Of a stretch of DNA of 64,000 bases, positions 12,443 to 22,184 are shown one piece after another. Under the pieces are notes generated by a model that saw only the letters and a list, made by a program, of their open reading frames with translations, was not told the origin of the DNA and searched no databases. Positions within the stretch are counted from its first letter, which is position 1. Each line of letters opens with the position of its first letter. The stretch covers positions 8,040,784 to 8,104,783 of the forward strand of contig NC_134526.1 of assembly GCF_027942865.1 (NCBI RefSeq). Reading direction: 5' to 3'. The position numbers and the translations under genes were made by a program. Origin of the DNA: Odontesthes bonariensis. Its lineage: Eukaryota > Chordata > Actinopteri > Atheriniformes > Atherinopsidae.

Positions 12443-15400
12443 ATATAAGTATTTTCAAACTGCTTTCCTTGTGGTGTTTGCTGCATTACCCTCGAGCTTC
12501 TCTTTGATCTGCATGTTTAGTTTTTCATGTTCTTTCATGCAGCAATGACTCCATTTTCCAGCAGGGAACTTTCACTCTAACCATGTCAGAGATACTACAA
12601 GGAATGTTATACTTGTGATGGGGGAAAAAAAGATGTTACAAGCTAATGTTTTTGTGGGGGTATAGCTCAGTGGCAGAGCATTTGACTGCAGATCAAGAGG
12701 TCCCCAGTTCGACTCTGGGTGCCCCCTTTTCATTTGGATGCTGTTTCGACTGATGTTGCTCGAGTTGATGACCCATTTTCTGGTGATGATGTGCATCATA
12801 TCGCTGTATGGACTGAGGCTGCTCACAGCACTAGAGAGTGACGCAGTCAGAGAAAAAGCATTAGAGCCTGCCAATTCAATGCAAGAATAGATAATCACTT
12901 GGAGCTGATTCCCAGTGTGAATCAATCTGACACATTGCTCTCCTTCTCTCAACCCCCCAGGTTCTTTTTCACATACTTTTTTCAAATCCGCCTTGCATTA
13001 TCCACTTTTAGATTACTCTGTTTTAAAGCTACAGTACAGTAAAGGAAAGATCAGATAGATAGATCATTATTTGAATTATTTACTTTATGCCTTCTACTTT
13101 CCTGCAGGTTTTAAAGGGTTTCCCTGAGTGTCTGCAAGCGGACATCTGCCTTCATTTGAACCGCACCTTGCTGCAGAACTGCAGAGCTTTTCGAGGTGCC
13201 AACAAAGGCTGCCTACGAGCTCTGGCCATGCGATTCAAGACCACCCACGCTCCACCGGGTGACACACTTGTCCACAGTGGGGACATTCTCACTGCCCTCT
13301 ACTTCATTTCCAGAGGTTCCATAGAGATCCTGAGGGACGACGTGGTGGTGGCCATTTTAGGTGAGCTGAAGTGCATTCAGATATTTACACATTTAAGTCA
13401 TCAGCTTATTATAACCAGGCTCTTTATGAGCCTAAATCGTTGTTATTGTTTGCTTATGTGTTTCTCTTCTTTGGTCTCTGTTTGTTTTCGCTTTACTCAT
13501 CCTATCTCCTCCTCAAAGCCACGGCCACAACTGAAACTGGCTTTTACACCATAATAACATGCACGCTTTTGTGTGTTGTGTTGCCAGAGGGTGTTTGGGC
13601 ACAGCTCCACTTTCATTCCACAGTGGCATTGATCATCAATAGGGCCAGCACTCACATCCAGGCTGCAAAGGTCATTTCTTTTTCAGCTGTGAGGACCATT
13701 AATTTGTTCTGAGCTGTGGCAGACCAGTGTTGTTGTAGCACTTTGCTTTTCCTTTGTCATGGATCAGATTCATCCATCAACATTCTGTCAGTGAACTGTT
13801 TTCCTTATTGTTAGCTTTGGTTTGCACAGTTGTTCAAGCCCTTTTTGGTGGGATGTTGCTCCTCATTTGATGTGGTTGTCTTTCTTTTTGCTGTGATTTG
13901 TGTAGGAAAGAATGACATATTCGGTGAGCCCATCAGCCTTTATGGGAGGCCAGGGAAATCCAGCTCTGATGTCAGGGCTTTGACCTACTGCGACCTTCAC
14001 AAGATCGTGAGAGACGACCTGCTGGAAGTTCTGGACATGTATCCTGACTTTGCTGATGCTTTCTGGAACAATCTGGAGATCACCTTCAACTTAAGAGATG
14101 TAAGTGCCACCAGATTGGGAATCATTATTGCTCCTGCATACAGTAATCTGGTTTCTTTGTCTGAGAAAAGCATTTTGAGTTTTTGAATTACTGAAACTAA
14201 TATGCATCAGGCAGATAGAGTAAACCCTCCAAGCCCGAGCAGAGACTCTGAATCTGGCTGCCGTCTGAGGAGGCATCGGAGAAGCTCGCTGCGCCGCCGG
14301 AACAGGCCGGGTGAGTAAAGGACAAGGCCAAGGTCGAGTTTATCTATATAGCACATTTGCAACAGCCGCACTTACCCAAAGTGCTGTACGATGACAAAAT
14401 GAAAACAATAAATGCAAATAACGCAATAAAAAAAATTTAAAAGGTAAAAGATAAAATAAATATCAAGCTTAACTGTGTTTAAAAGCCAGCGTAAAAAAAG
14501 CGGCTCTTAGGTAAGGACTTAAAACCTGAAAGTGTCTGAGCGGCTCGAATGCGAAGAGGCAGCTGTTCACAACCAAAAAGGCTCTGTCACCCCTGGATTT
14601 GAGCCTGGAATATGGAAACTCCAGAAGGAACCGGGTTGAAGACCTCAGAGCTGTCACTGGAACATGTTGGTGTAGCAGCTCTGACAAATATGATGGAGCC
14701 ATACCATTTAAAACTTTAAAGTAACAGAATCTCAAACTGGATCCTAAAACTAACGGGAAGCCAGTGAAGAGCTGCAAGCACAGGGGTTGTATGATCATGT
14801 CGTCTCCTCCCAGATAACATATGAGCAGCTGCGTTCTGAGCAAGCTGTAGGTGATGAAGAGACAACTGATCTAAACCATAATGAAAGGAGTTCCAATAGT
14901 CCAACCGGAACATAATGAGCGAATGGATGACTTTCTCCAAAATGTTTTTCATGCAGGTCAGGCTTGGCTTTTCTGAGCAGACTCAAATGAAACAAAAAAC
15001 CACTGACCTGATCTGCTGTTTTAGAAAGCTTTTGTATGTTTCTGTACATCCAAGTTGTCTTATACTGTCTGTCTATGTGACTTTGTCTGAGCAGATGGGA
15101 TGGATCGGGAAGACTCTTACCCAGATCAGTCCTGTCCGATGGCGAACCACCACCATGGCAAAGTGGAAGGATCTCATTGGGAAGACCTCTGTGGCAGTGA
15201 TAGTATCAGTTCGCACTCTAGTGATGAGGACATAAAGCCCATGCAACACAGAAAGGAGGAACTTTATCCCCATGCGGCTGACACCAGAGACTATCCGCCT
15301 GCAGTGGTCAGCCTACTGCCTCACAGCGGGCCTTCAGCGGGAATGGGACAGTCCTTAGACATTGGAGGCCCTCCGTACTCAGGTAAGGATCACCTACAAT

Positions 15401-17300
15401 CCCTTCACCATGTCTCCATTTTTGCCAAGAGAGTCTTGAAGCTTTTAAGAGGTACCGAATTCAGTTTTATTTCACTATTCCACCTATTTTTAAGCAGATT
15501 AAAGACATGTTCATTTCATGCACAATTTAATGCACAGAGAAAAAAGAATCAATCTTAATCTGAAAATTAAACAAGATATTTAGTTTAGCATTATTGCAGC
15601 TTTTAACATGAGAAAATCTGGCAGTGACTGAAAGTTTAACAGTGCAGGGAGGGAAATGAAGGGTAAAAGAGGTTTTGGCTCACAGATAGTATTGCATTAC
15701 TTTTTCACATACCTTCTAAATCAAAATTTTTGCAATGTGAGCAGAAATGTGAATCCAATTAAAAAGGTCACAACTGGAACACACACCCGTGTATTTTCCA
15801 CATTTCCTCTGCACAGCAGCAGCCCCTATCAGCATGTCAGGCTTGTATGGATACTGGCCAGATCGCCGGGGCAGCCAACTCTCAGAGAACCAGAGACGGC
15901 CGTCCTCAGTCAGGGCCGCTTTTCAGCCTCCTGTTTGTGTTGAGGACCGGCCCAGGGAGCTGGAGTCCAGACTGGAGCTGCTGCAGTCTCAGCTGAACCG
16001 GTAAGTCGTATTTACTCTGTGTTTCAGGGCGAGAATAAAAAACAATGAGGGGGCACCAGGAGTTGAACCAGGGACCTCTTGATCTGCAGTCAAATGCTCT
16101 ACCACTGAGCTATACCCCCTCACTTTTGCTTGTTTTGAGGTAAGAAATGTGATCTTCAGTACATGTAAAGCAGTCTTTATTTTTGAGTGATTCTGACGCT
16201 TCGTCCTTGTCCATCTGTGACTTGAATAAACTCCCAGCTGAGTGGTTTCATGGAGGAGACAGAGGAAGAGGGAAACACTAAGAAAAGGACGTTTCAATGG
16301 TGAAACTGAACATATGGGAAAATCTCTAAAGTCGGTCTCATGTTTTTCCTTTTATGATTTCTGTTTGATTTTTTTTTTATAAATTATGAGATAAAGAGAT
16401 GCTCAAAGAGAGGCCAAGCGGACCGTCATTCATAAGCAGGAGAAAGGAGGGACTGCTCTGTGGAGAATCAGTCAGAATAGATCCAAACTGTGTGTTCATT
16501 GATCAGAGGGATGAGTTTTAATTTGTCTTTTTATCGTGCCCAGGCTGGAGACCCGTATGACTGCAGACATCAATGTGGTCCTGCAGCTCCTCCAGAGGCA
16601 GATGGCCCCGGTTCCTCCGGCCTACAGCGCTGTGTCTCCCAGCCCTCACCCATCTCATCCGCCTCACCCCAGCACACTGTACAGAACAGGAGCACCCACA
16701 ATCCACACTGTCCCTCCAGTCCAGCCAGTGCAGATCGACAGCACTGTCTCGCTGCTACAGGTGCCGGGACAGAGTTTATACCAAATCACATTTTAATATC
16801 AAGCTATTGCAGCAAGTTAATTCAGCAAAACGTGGAAAAATATACAGATGAAGAAGATGCTCTAACATCTTTCAATTTTCCAAGAATATGTGTAGTTTTA
16901 ATTTTTTTTTCTTTAACATATAAAATGAATGTTGATTGCACAATATAGCCGTCATGGAATAATGCCACATATACCTAATGCTATCTGAATTGGTGCTTCT
17001 TTGTCTTTCTAGAGTCCAGACTCCGACTTCGGACACAAATCCAAAGACTCCCTATCCAGCGGTATCCATCTCACAGTGGCATCAGATGACACTATGTCCA
17101 TGTCACCAGTAGCTGACCCTCCACATCTGCCTGTGGTGGACCTCACCCCTCCTCAAGTGTTGTGCTCCAATGCTCAAGAACCTCCTGGACTGTTATGTGG
17201 AAGCCAGCGCTTCCCCTCCCTCCCTGAGCACCTCGAGAACTCCACAGAAATGCAGGAGATCCAAAGGCACGTCTCTGACCCCGTCTTACCTGGCAGCTAG
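9746..17300 (+). CDS. kcnh6: ERG-type voltage-gated K+ channel, 3' part (kcnh6)
   Basis: Ten exons join in frame: 9746-10171, 10722-11148, 11405-11604, 13108-13360, 13906-14099, 14211-14310, 15095-15382, 15817-16000, 16544-16760 and 17013-17300. They give 858 codons plus a stop. The product is an inward-rectifying (Kv11) potassium channel subunit of the plasma membrane. Visible parts: S1-S3 in exon 1; the S4 sensor ([16 protein letters not shown]), S5 and the pore with filter SVGFGN at about residues 260-265 in exon 2; S6 [12 protein letters not shown] with the aromatic Y and F that line the ERG drug site; C-linker; cyclic-nucleotide-binding homology domain from about residue 352 to 500; and a C-terminal coiled coil near 675-712. 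An NDT glycosylation sequon lies in the turret. The N-terminal PAS region (roughly 330 residues or more) is outside the window. VERxxxxxIGWLD-like turret features and [11 protein letters not shown] favour KCNH6 over KCNH2/7. The kcnh6-dcaf7-ccdc47 gene order agrees with human 17q23. Calling the paralogue is family knowledge plus synteny. Confidence 0.93.
10719..10725 (+). other. NAGNAG tandem splice acceptor, kcnh6 S4 exon
   Basis: The acceptor reads tttTAGCAG|ACAG. AGs at 10717-10718 and 10720-10721 both keep the frame of the S4-pore exon, so use of the first would add one Gln before the TEPQTQ linker between S3 and S4. I chose 10722 as exon start, but 10719 fits equally. A third AG at 10724-10725 breaks the frame. 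Confidence 0.5.
11628..11648. repeat. (CA)n microsatellite
   Basis: A run of CA dinucleotides a few bases after the 5' splice site of the kcnh6 intron starting at 11605. Confidence 0.85.
11772..11843 (+). pseudogene. Degenerate tRNA-Cys (GCA) copy
   Basis: The 5' half matches tRNA-Cys well: TAGCTCAGTGG D-arm, then anticodon loop CTGCAGA with anticodon GCA. The T-arm (around TCTAAAT) and the 3' acceptor strand no longer pair, and the B box is damaged. It lies in the same kcnh6 intron as two better copies. I call it a decayed duplicate that is unlikely to yield mature tRNA. Confidence 0.65.
12112..12183 (+). tRNA. tRNA-Cys (anticodon GCA)
   Basis: A 72-nt cloverleaf. The acceptor GGGGGTA pairs with TGCCCCC (one T-G wobble) before discriminator T. 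The D-arm is GCTC/GAGC. The anticodon stem TTTGA/TCAAG closes loop CTGCAGA, anticodon GCA. The T-arm is CTCAG/CTGGG with loop TTCAAAT. The A box and the B box (GTTCAAATC) are intact. No run of four T's follows at once, so Pol III termination may be weaker than for the next copy. It is in sense orientation within a kcnh6 intron. Confidence 0.85.
12365..12441. repeat. (TA)n microsatellite
   Basis: About 75 bp of nearly pure TA dinucleotide between the two intact tRNA-Cys copies. It is self-complementary, likely to vary in length and prone to assembly error. Confidence 0.9.
12656..12727 (+). tRNA. tRNA-Cys (anticodon GCA)
   Basis: The best of the four copies. Five G-C pairs plus T-G and A-T close the acceptor stem. 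The D-arm is GCTC/GAGC. The anticodon loop CTGCAGA carries GCA. The T-arm CCCAG/CTGGG is fully paired around loop TTCGACT. Discriminator T is followed at once by TTTT, a Pol III terminator. The copy shares long identity with the one at 12112, which points to local duplication. It lies in sense within a kcnh6 intron, so it is an independent Pol III unit inside a Pol II gene. Confidence 0.92.
14335..15048 (-). mobile_element. L2/Rex1-type LINE fragment, reverse transcriptase C-terminus
   Basis: On the minus strand, broken frames read as the end of a non-LTR reverse transcriptase. The pieces [55 protein letters not shown] and [11 protein letters not shown] appear in order, as they do in L2/Rex1-clade elements. 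At least two frameshifts separate them, and the element is 5' truncated. It lies in the kcnh6 intron between 14311 and 15094 and is not expected to be active. Confidence 0.8.
15817..15825 (+). other. Triple in-frame splice acceptor (CAGCAGCAG), kcnh6
   Basis: The acceptor reads gcaCAGCAGCAG|cccc, with AGs ending at 15816, 15819 and 15822. All three keep the frame, so the spliced protein can differ by one or two residues in the C-terminal linker. I list 15817 as exon start by default. Confidence 0.45.
16048..16119 (-). tRNA. tRNA-Cys (anticodon GCA), antisense in kcnh6 intron
   Basis: Reading down from 16119: GGGGGTA acceptor, TAGCTCAGTGGTAGAGCA D-arm, anticodon loop CTGCAGA (GCA), T-arm, then TGCCCCC and discriminator T. 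A run of six T's follows within a few bases on this strand as terminator. The T-stem (CCTGG/CCTGG) has a central T-T mismatch, so this copy may be a slightly damaged gene. It lies in the next-to-last kcnh6 intron, opposite in direction to the host gene. Confidence 0.8.
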
Positions 17301-18706
17301 AACAGAATGGTCCTTTGTACAGGACAGCCATATGTTCCCCACACTGATTCGTTCAACCCCCTCAAACCCAATCTCCTGCTCAGTTGCTGCTGTCGAGCGA
17401 GGGGTGCCTTGCTTTCTGCGACACAGAGAGTTCAGAGTGCCTCCTGCTTATGCCCCTCAAAGGCTGCTGAAGTTCAGCATCCCTTCGGGGCTTGCGTAAA
17501 GAAGAGATTATTCCTGGCCCGACGGGTGGAAAAGTTGTTAAACCTAAACTGACAGTAAGCACACTGACATATAAGCAACCACTGGATCTGAAAGCCACAC
17601 AAACTGCATCGCAGACTCAGGTTTTCATAAAGAGAGGGGCAATGACAAGGGAAACTAATACAGTTCATGTTTGAAAAATGATTTGCGTTCACTTTGTCCG
17701 AGAATTGCACATTTAAGCTTTAGCATAGAAGAACGTAATCACTTGAAACTGAAATCGTTTTCGTAATATAAAAGAGATGATGGTTACGCATCTAGTAAAT
17801 GTAACAACTATGAGTGTTTTTTTGGTCCAGTGTTACTGTGGTGTGTTGAATTTAAAAAATATGATAATAACTTTAAGACACACTGTGAGAGACAAAGGTT
17901 CAAGGTACAGCTGGGAAAATGTCATTTTCATCTCATATTTCTTGTAACATTCTGACATAAATCAGCAAAGCGTGTTCTTTGATCATGAGAAAGTATTACA
18001 AGACACACAGTCATAGTTCCTGTTACGTTTACTTGAAGATCTTGCTTTGATTATGACAGCTAGTTTCCTCTTGTTTCTGTGTTTCTTTATCTCCAGACCT
18101 GTGTCACATGGTTTATTACAAAGTCTACCTGTTTATCTGAAAATGCCAAACATGGAGGGCTTGTTCTGTCACAGCGGACGGACCGCGACACCTAACCTGT
18201 ACACACACAGAGAGAGAGAAAACGTGCAGAAGGTCTGAGAGACACGTGGATGGTGACAGTCAATCACAAAGACGACGTCTAAACGTGTCATTTGTTAAAA
18301 CTACTTCACAGTTGCAACTACAAGGTGAATGTAATGATATTCAAGCATTTACAGCTCTATACAGTGTTTCATGAAGAACAAATTCCCGTTATGTATCTCT
18401 CTTTTCATATTAAAGATTCAACACAGGGTTACAGTTGGAGCCCCATATAATTTTCATTTGCAAATTACTCAACATAACGCTGGGATGGCAGCTTCGATCC
18501 TAAATGTGCAGTCGCATGCATTGCAGAATGAGCGTAGTAGATATTACTACCATGAGTCATTTACGCATAAATTACAGGCTGTTAACAAACACCATTTTGG
18601 GAAGAGGAATCAATTCTTAGACTAAATCTTATTTCCATTTTGTGCTTCTTCTTCTTCATTGTTTCATTGGAGAAGACATCTCACAATTATAGTAGAAAGT
18701 TTCCAC
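17301..18706 (+). other. kcnh6 3' UTR and flank
   Basis: This follows the kcnh6 stop codon. The 3' UTR starts here but its end is uncertain: ATTAAA at about 18411 is a variant poly(A) signal, and AATAAA at 21055 is a further option. Short open frames in this stretch have no recognisable products. Confidence 0.5.
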
Positions 18707-19620
18707 TTTTTTTTTTCTTTTTTTTTTTTAAACATAGAACCTTGACAACACTATTGAAAACCAAAACAACACATAATAGACAAAGAATAACATAAATCAT
18801 ATAATAACACAAATCATATATCTAAATAAACAACAACAACAACAATAATAAATAATAATAAACATCAACAAAACAATATGGGGGGGGGGGCTAATAAAGC
18901 ACAATAAGGACACCTACAGTATACTACAAGAAAAGACTATTGAAATCTGAATTTAAGCTATGTGGGGTTAGCCTCCAGTTCTTTCATATTATCAAAGTGA
19001 GTGATAATAGGTTGCCATCTCAAATTAAACTTTTTCATTGATCCTCTTAGGGTGAATTTTATCTTTTCTAATTTAAGAAAGAGCATGATATCCTCCAACC
19101 ATCGGCCTAGGGAAGGAGGTGTGGAAGATTTCCATCCTAAGAGAATCCTGCGCCGTGCAAGCAGTGAAGTAAAAGCAATAACATCAGACTGGGTTTTTGT
19201 AACTGTGTCTAGATCTAAAGGTATACCAAAAATTGCAGTAATTGGGTTTGGTTCGATGGGTATGTCCAATGCATCAGACAGGGTTTTAAACACTCCAGAC
19301 CAATATTATTCAAGGGAGGGACAGGACCAAAAACTATGTGTGAGATTAGCAGGAGAAAATGAACACCTGCTACAGCTTGCGTCTGCTCCTGGGTATATTT
19401 CAGCCAGTCTGGCTTTACTATAATGTACCCTGTGAAGGACTTTAAACTGAATAAGAGATAGACGTGCACAGGATGATGAAGAATTAACTCTTTCAAGTGC
19501 ACATTCCCAATGATCTTTCTTCATTGTTAATATTGTAGTTTTAACCCACTGCATTAGTTCTGCTGGGTTCCACGCCTTATCATCATTTCTAAGCACATTC
19601 GCCAACTGTCAATCTTACAC
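18707..19620 (-). mobile_element. L1/Tx1-type LINE, 5'-truncated ORF2 end
   Basis: On the minus strand two overlapping frames read as the C-terminal end of a fish L1-type ORF2. The first (19605-19306) has HRVHYSKARLAEIYPGAD followed by CSRCSFSPANLTHSFWSCP, a zinc-knuckle-like block. The second (19293-18958) has NPITAIFG, LLARRRILLGWK and LEKIKFTLRGS. A frameshift near 19300 separates them. The 3' UTR has AAC/AAT-rich repeats (18830-18865 on the plus strand) and ends in poly(A), seen as the T run at 18707-18731. The element is dead: no reverse transcriptase core or endonuclease remains. Confidence 0.85.
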
Positions 19621-21000
19621 TGATGGGTTTAGCATAAAGAGATTAACACCTATTGTGTGTATAATATAATTATTAATCAACTCCATCGCCGTGGTAAAAC
19701 AGACTTTAAAGGAAAACTGATTGTTCATTGTAATAAACGTTTTGTTGGGTATAGCTAACGGTGTTGCCAAAAAACATTCGAAGGACGAAATTGAACCAAG
19801 AATCTGCCCGTGTCAACGTGTGTCAGAACTGCAACCCTGCTTGAGAGTCCAGAGGTAGAAGGTATCAGAGCCGAGATACAGAATGCTGCAACCATCAAAG
19901 ACTCACAAGATGGAGCATTGAGACTGGGCAAAGAACACGTTTTATGAGCTTCCTCCCTGGTGTGGAGGGCGCAGATAGATGAATCTTTTGCTGCATTTTC
20001 ACCTCATGAACCTTTCCAGGAACCAGTCTTTGGTGGTCTTTTCCTGGCCTTCGACTGGAGGACCCAGAACTAAAGAAAAGGCCCAAGTTGTTAGGTTGTA
20101 CTTTTGAGACCACTCTGAACCTTTGAGGAGGGACTTGCAGTGAATATGTCTGATTGTTTGAGTATATTTGTGTTTTTTCCATACCTTTCTGTCTCAGTCA
20201 TCTCAGGTTTAATATCCACAATACATCAAACAATCTGCTCACTCTGAGTTGGACCCCAGGAACAGCTGTCACTGTTTTTAAACATTAAAACTCAGACATT
20301 TATTTTGGCAGCTCCAAACCTGACGAGGAGATGAGTTTAGAATGTGGCAAGAAAGTTATTGTTTGTTGTCGTTTCATAGATGTTGTGCTTTAAGGCACAA
20401 ATCAAAACATTCAAAACTCCTTTATTAGCTAGATACGGTCGAAGTGGATTTTTTGGTTTTGATGTTCATGGAGACTTGGCGTTGCAGTGCTGAGCCAAAT
20501 TAATTTGCCTTATCTAGCCTTGACTCGTTTACCTCACTAAAAATGCAAGACCCAAGCTGGATTAGCTTTTAATATGGTTTCCTATTTATCGTAACTTCCC
20601 ACAGAGAAAGAAAAGAATATATTTTTGTGAAACATTCAGCTCCGACTGGCTGAGAGAACTGCAATAATTCAGTATAATGAGGTAAACTATCACTTACCCA
20701 CTTCTTGTTACCACGTGAAGGACACCCGACCTAAACTTAATCTCCTGACAGCACAGAAAATTTTCTAATCAATGCATAAGATGTCTGTCACGGGAGCAGA
20801 TTTTAGACAGAAGTTCCAAGTCTGGAGAAATGTTCCAGTCATCCTTCAGTAAAAGGTGTAAATACTTATAGATTATAATAAGCACTGATAGAGGGTGAAA
20901 TAAATAGGAATGCACCAGCTAGGGTCCTTTAATTTTTATCTCAATTTCTGTTTCTGGGAAAATAGATTTAAGAATGAAATCCTTTGTACTGGCTGGGAGC
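19621..21000. other. Intergenic DNA between kcnh6 and dcaf7
   Basis: I recognise no gene. The open frames are short and without family features. The stretch could hold part of either convergent gene's 3' UTR. Confidence 0.4.
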
Positions 21001-21054
21001 ACCATGTTACTCATTATCCACCAACTTCACTGTACAATGCCTATGTATAGCGAC

Positions 21055-21078
21055 AATAAAGGAATCGTTATCTTTATT
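21055..21078. terminator. Palindromic poly(A) signal between convergent genes
   Basis: AATAAAG at 21055-21061 is followed 10 bases later by CTTTATT at 21072-21078, so both strands carry AATAAA at the meeting point of kcnh6 (+) and dcaf7 (-). It could serve both transcripts. However, the DNA to its left resembles the 3' tail of a teleost repeat with GACAATAAAG, so the signal may be repeat-derived. Another minus-strand AATAAA lies at 21202-21207. Confidence 0.35.
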
Positions 21079-22184
21079 ACATACCCGAAATCCTAACCTG
21101 AATACATGTTATTGTTAAAGCAACTAAAGATAAAATCGTAATCGGTCAGATAATAAAGCAACACAATAGGCGTTCGGTTTCTAAGACATGGACGAATACA
21201 ATTTATTAGAGCAAATTCAATAATAAACTTTATGAAAAAAGCTACAACATGAACACTTGGCTTACCAACATCTGAAGTTGATATATTTATATGTATGTAC
21301 ACCGTGCCTTGTAATGGCATGCTACAAGGACATGACCCTTTGATTATTAAACACACAGAAAAAAGAAAAAAAAAGAGAAAAAAAAAGGGAAAGACACAAT
21401 CAGAAAGTTTTTTTTCCACCCATTTCACACCTCACTCTAACAAAGAAAAAAGCAGCTTTCAAAGCACGATCTTCTACAAATAAAAAGATGAAGAAGAGAA
21501 TAATTAGGGAGCTCGAAGGCTGAACAGAATTGCTCTGGTAGGTTCTGGGTGCTGCTGTAGGAGCCGCCTCACAGCATCAGCCAAACTATGGGTAGCCGAC
21601 GACGTGAATCCCTCTCAGGTTATTTACAGTAAGTCGCACAGATAACGAGCTCCAGACAAGACAAAATCGTCCACAAAGGAGGCGATTTAACTGCCTGCCA
21701 CATAGGTAAACAAGACTATAATATGTTGATCCATGACTCCACAAGAAGGCTACAACATAACCCTACTTCTTAGGGAGGTCATCTTCTGCCACCTACAGCA
21801 GCTTGTATCAACCTCGACAAATTAAACAGATGAAATGCAAAACATCAAAATCCTTCATGATAATCTCACAGCTGGCTGAAATCACATCAAGAAGTATAAA
21901 AATCTGACTTCCATAAACAGCTTAAGAGTTCAAAGCACTGATGTGTGTTACAGCTGCTGAACACTTACCTGCCGAGCAAAATAAATAAGAGTTTTACGTG
22001 TTTAATAGAAGAGCAGTGGAGAAAAAAACGTGTAAAATAAATGTAAACCAGGTTATTGTGGAGTATGCATGTGATACTCCAGACACGTTCAGGGAGTCCA
22101 CTCGTGGCCTGATCCTTTTCTTGAAAGCAGAGGGGTGAGGACCACAAAAGTCCAAATGTGAAACTGCGCTCCTTTTCCGTAGCT

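Noticed and set aside
13371-13712. Open frame running on from the kcnh6 exon at 13108-13360
   Set aside because: It reads into the intron past a clear GTGAGC donor. The next exon at 13906 restores the conserved GKNDIFGEP text.
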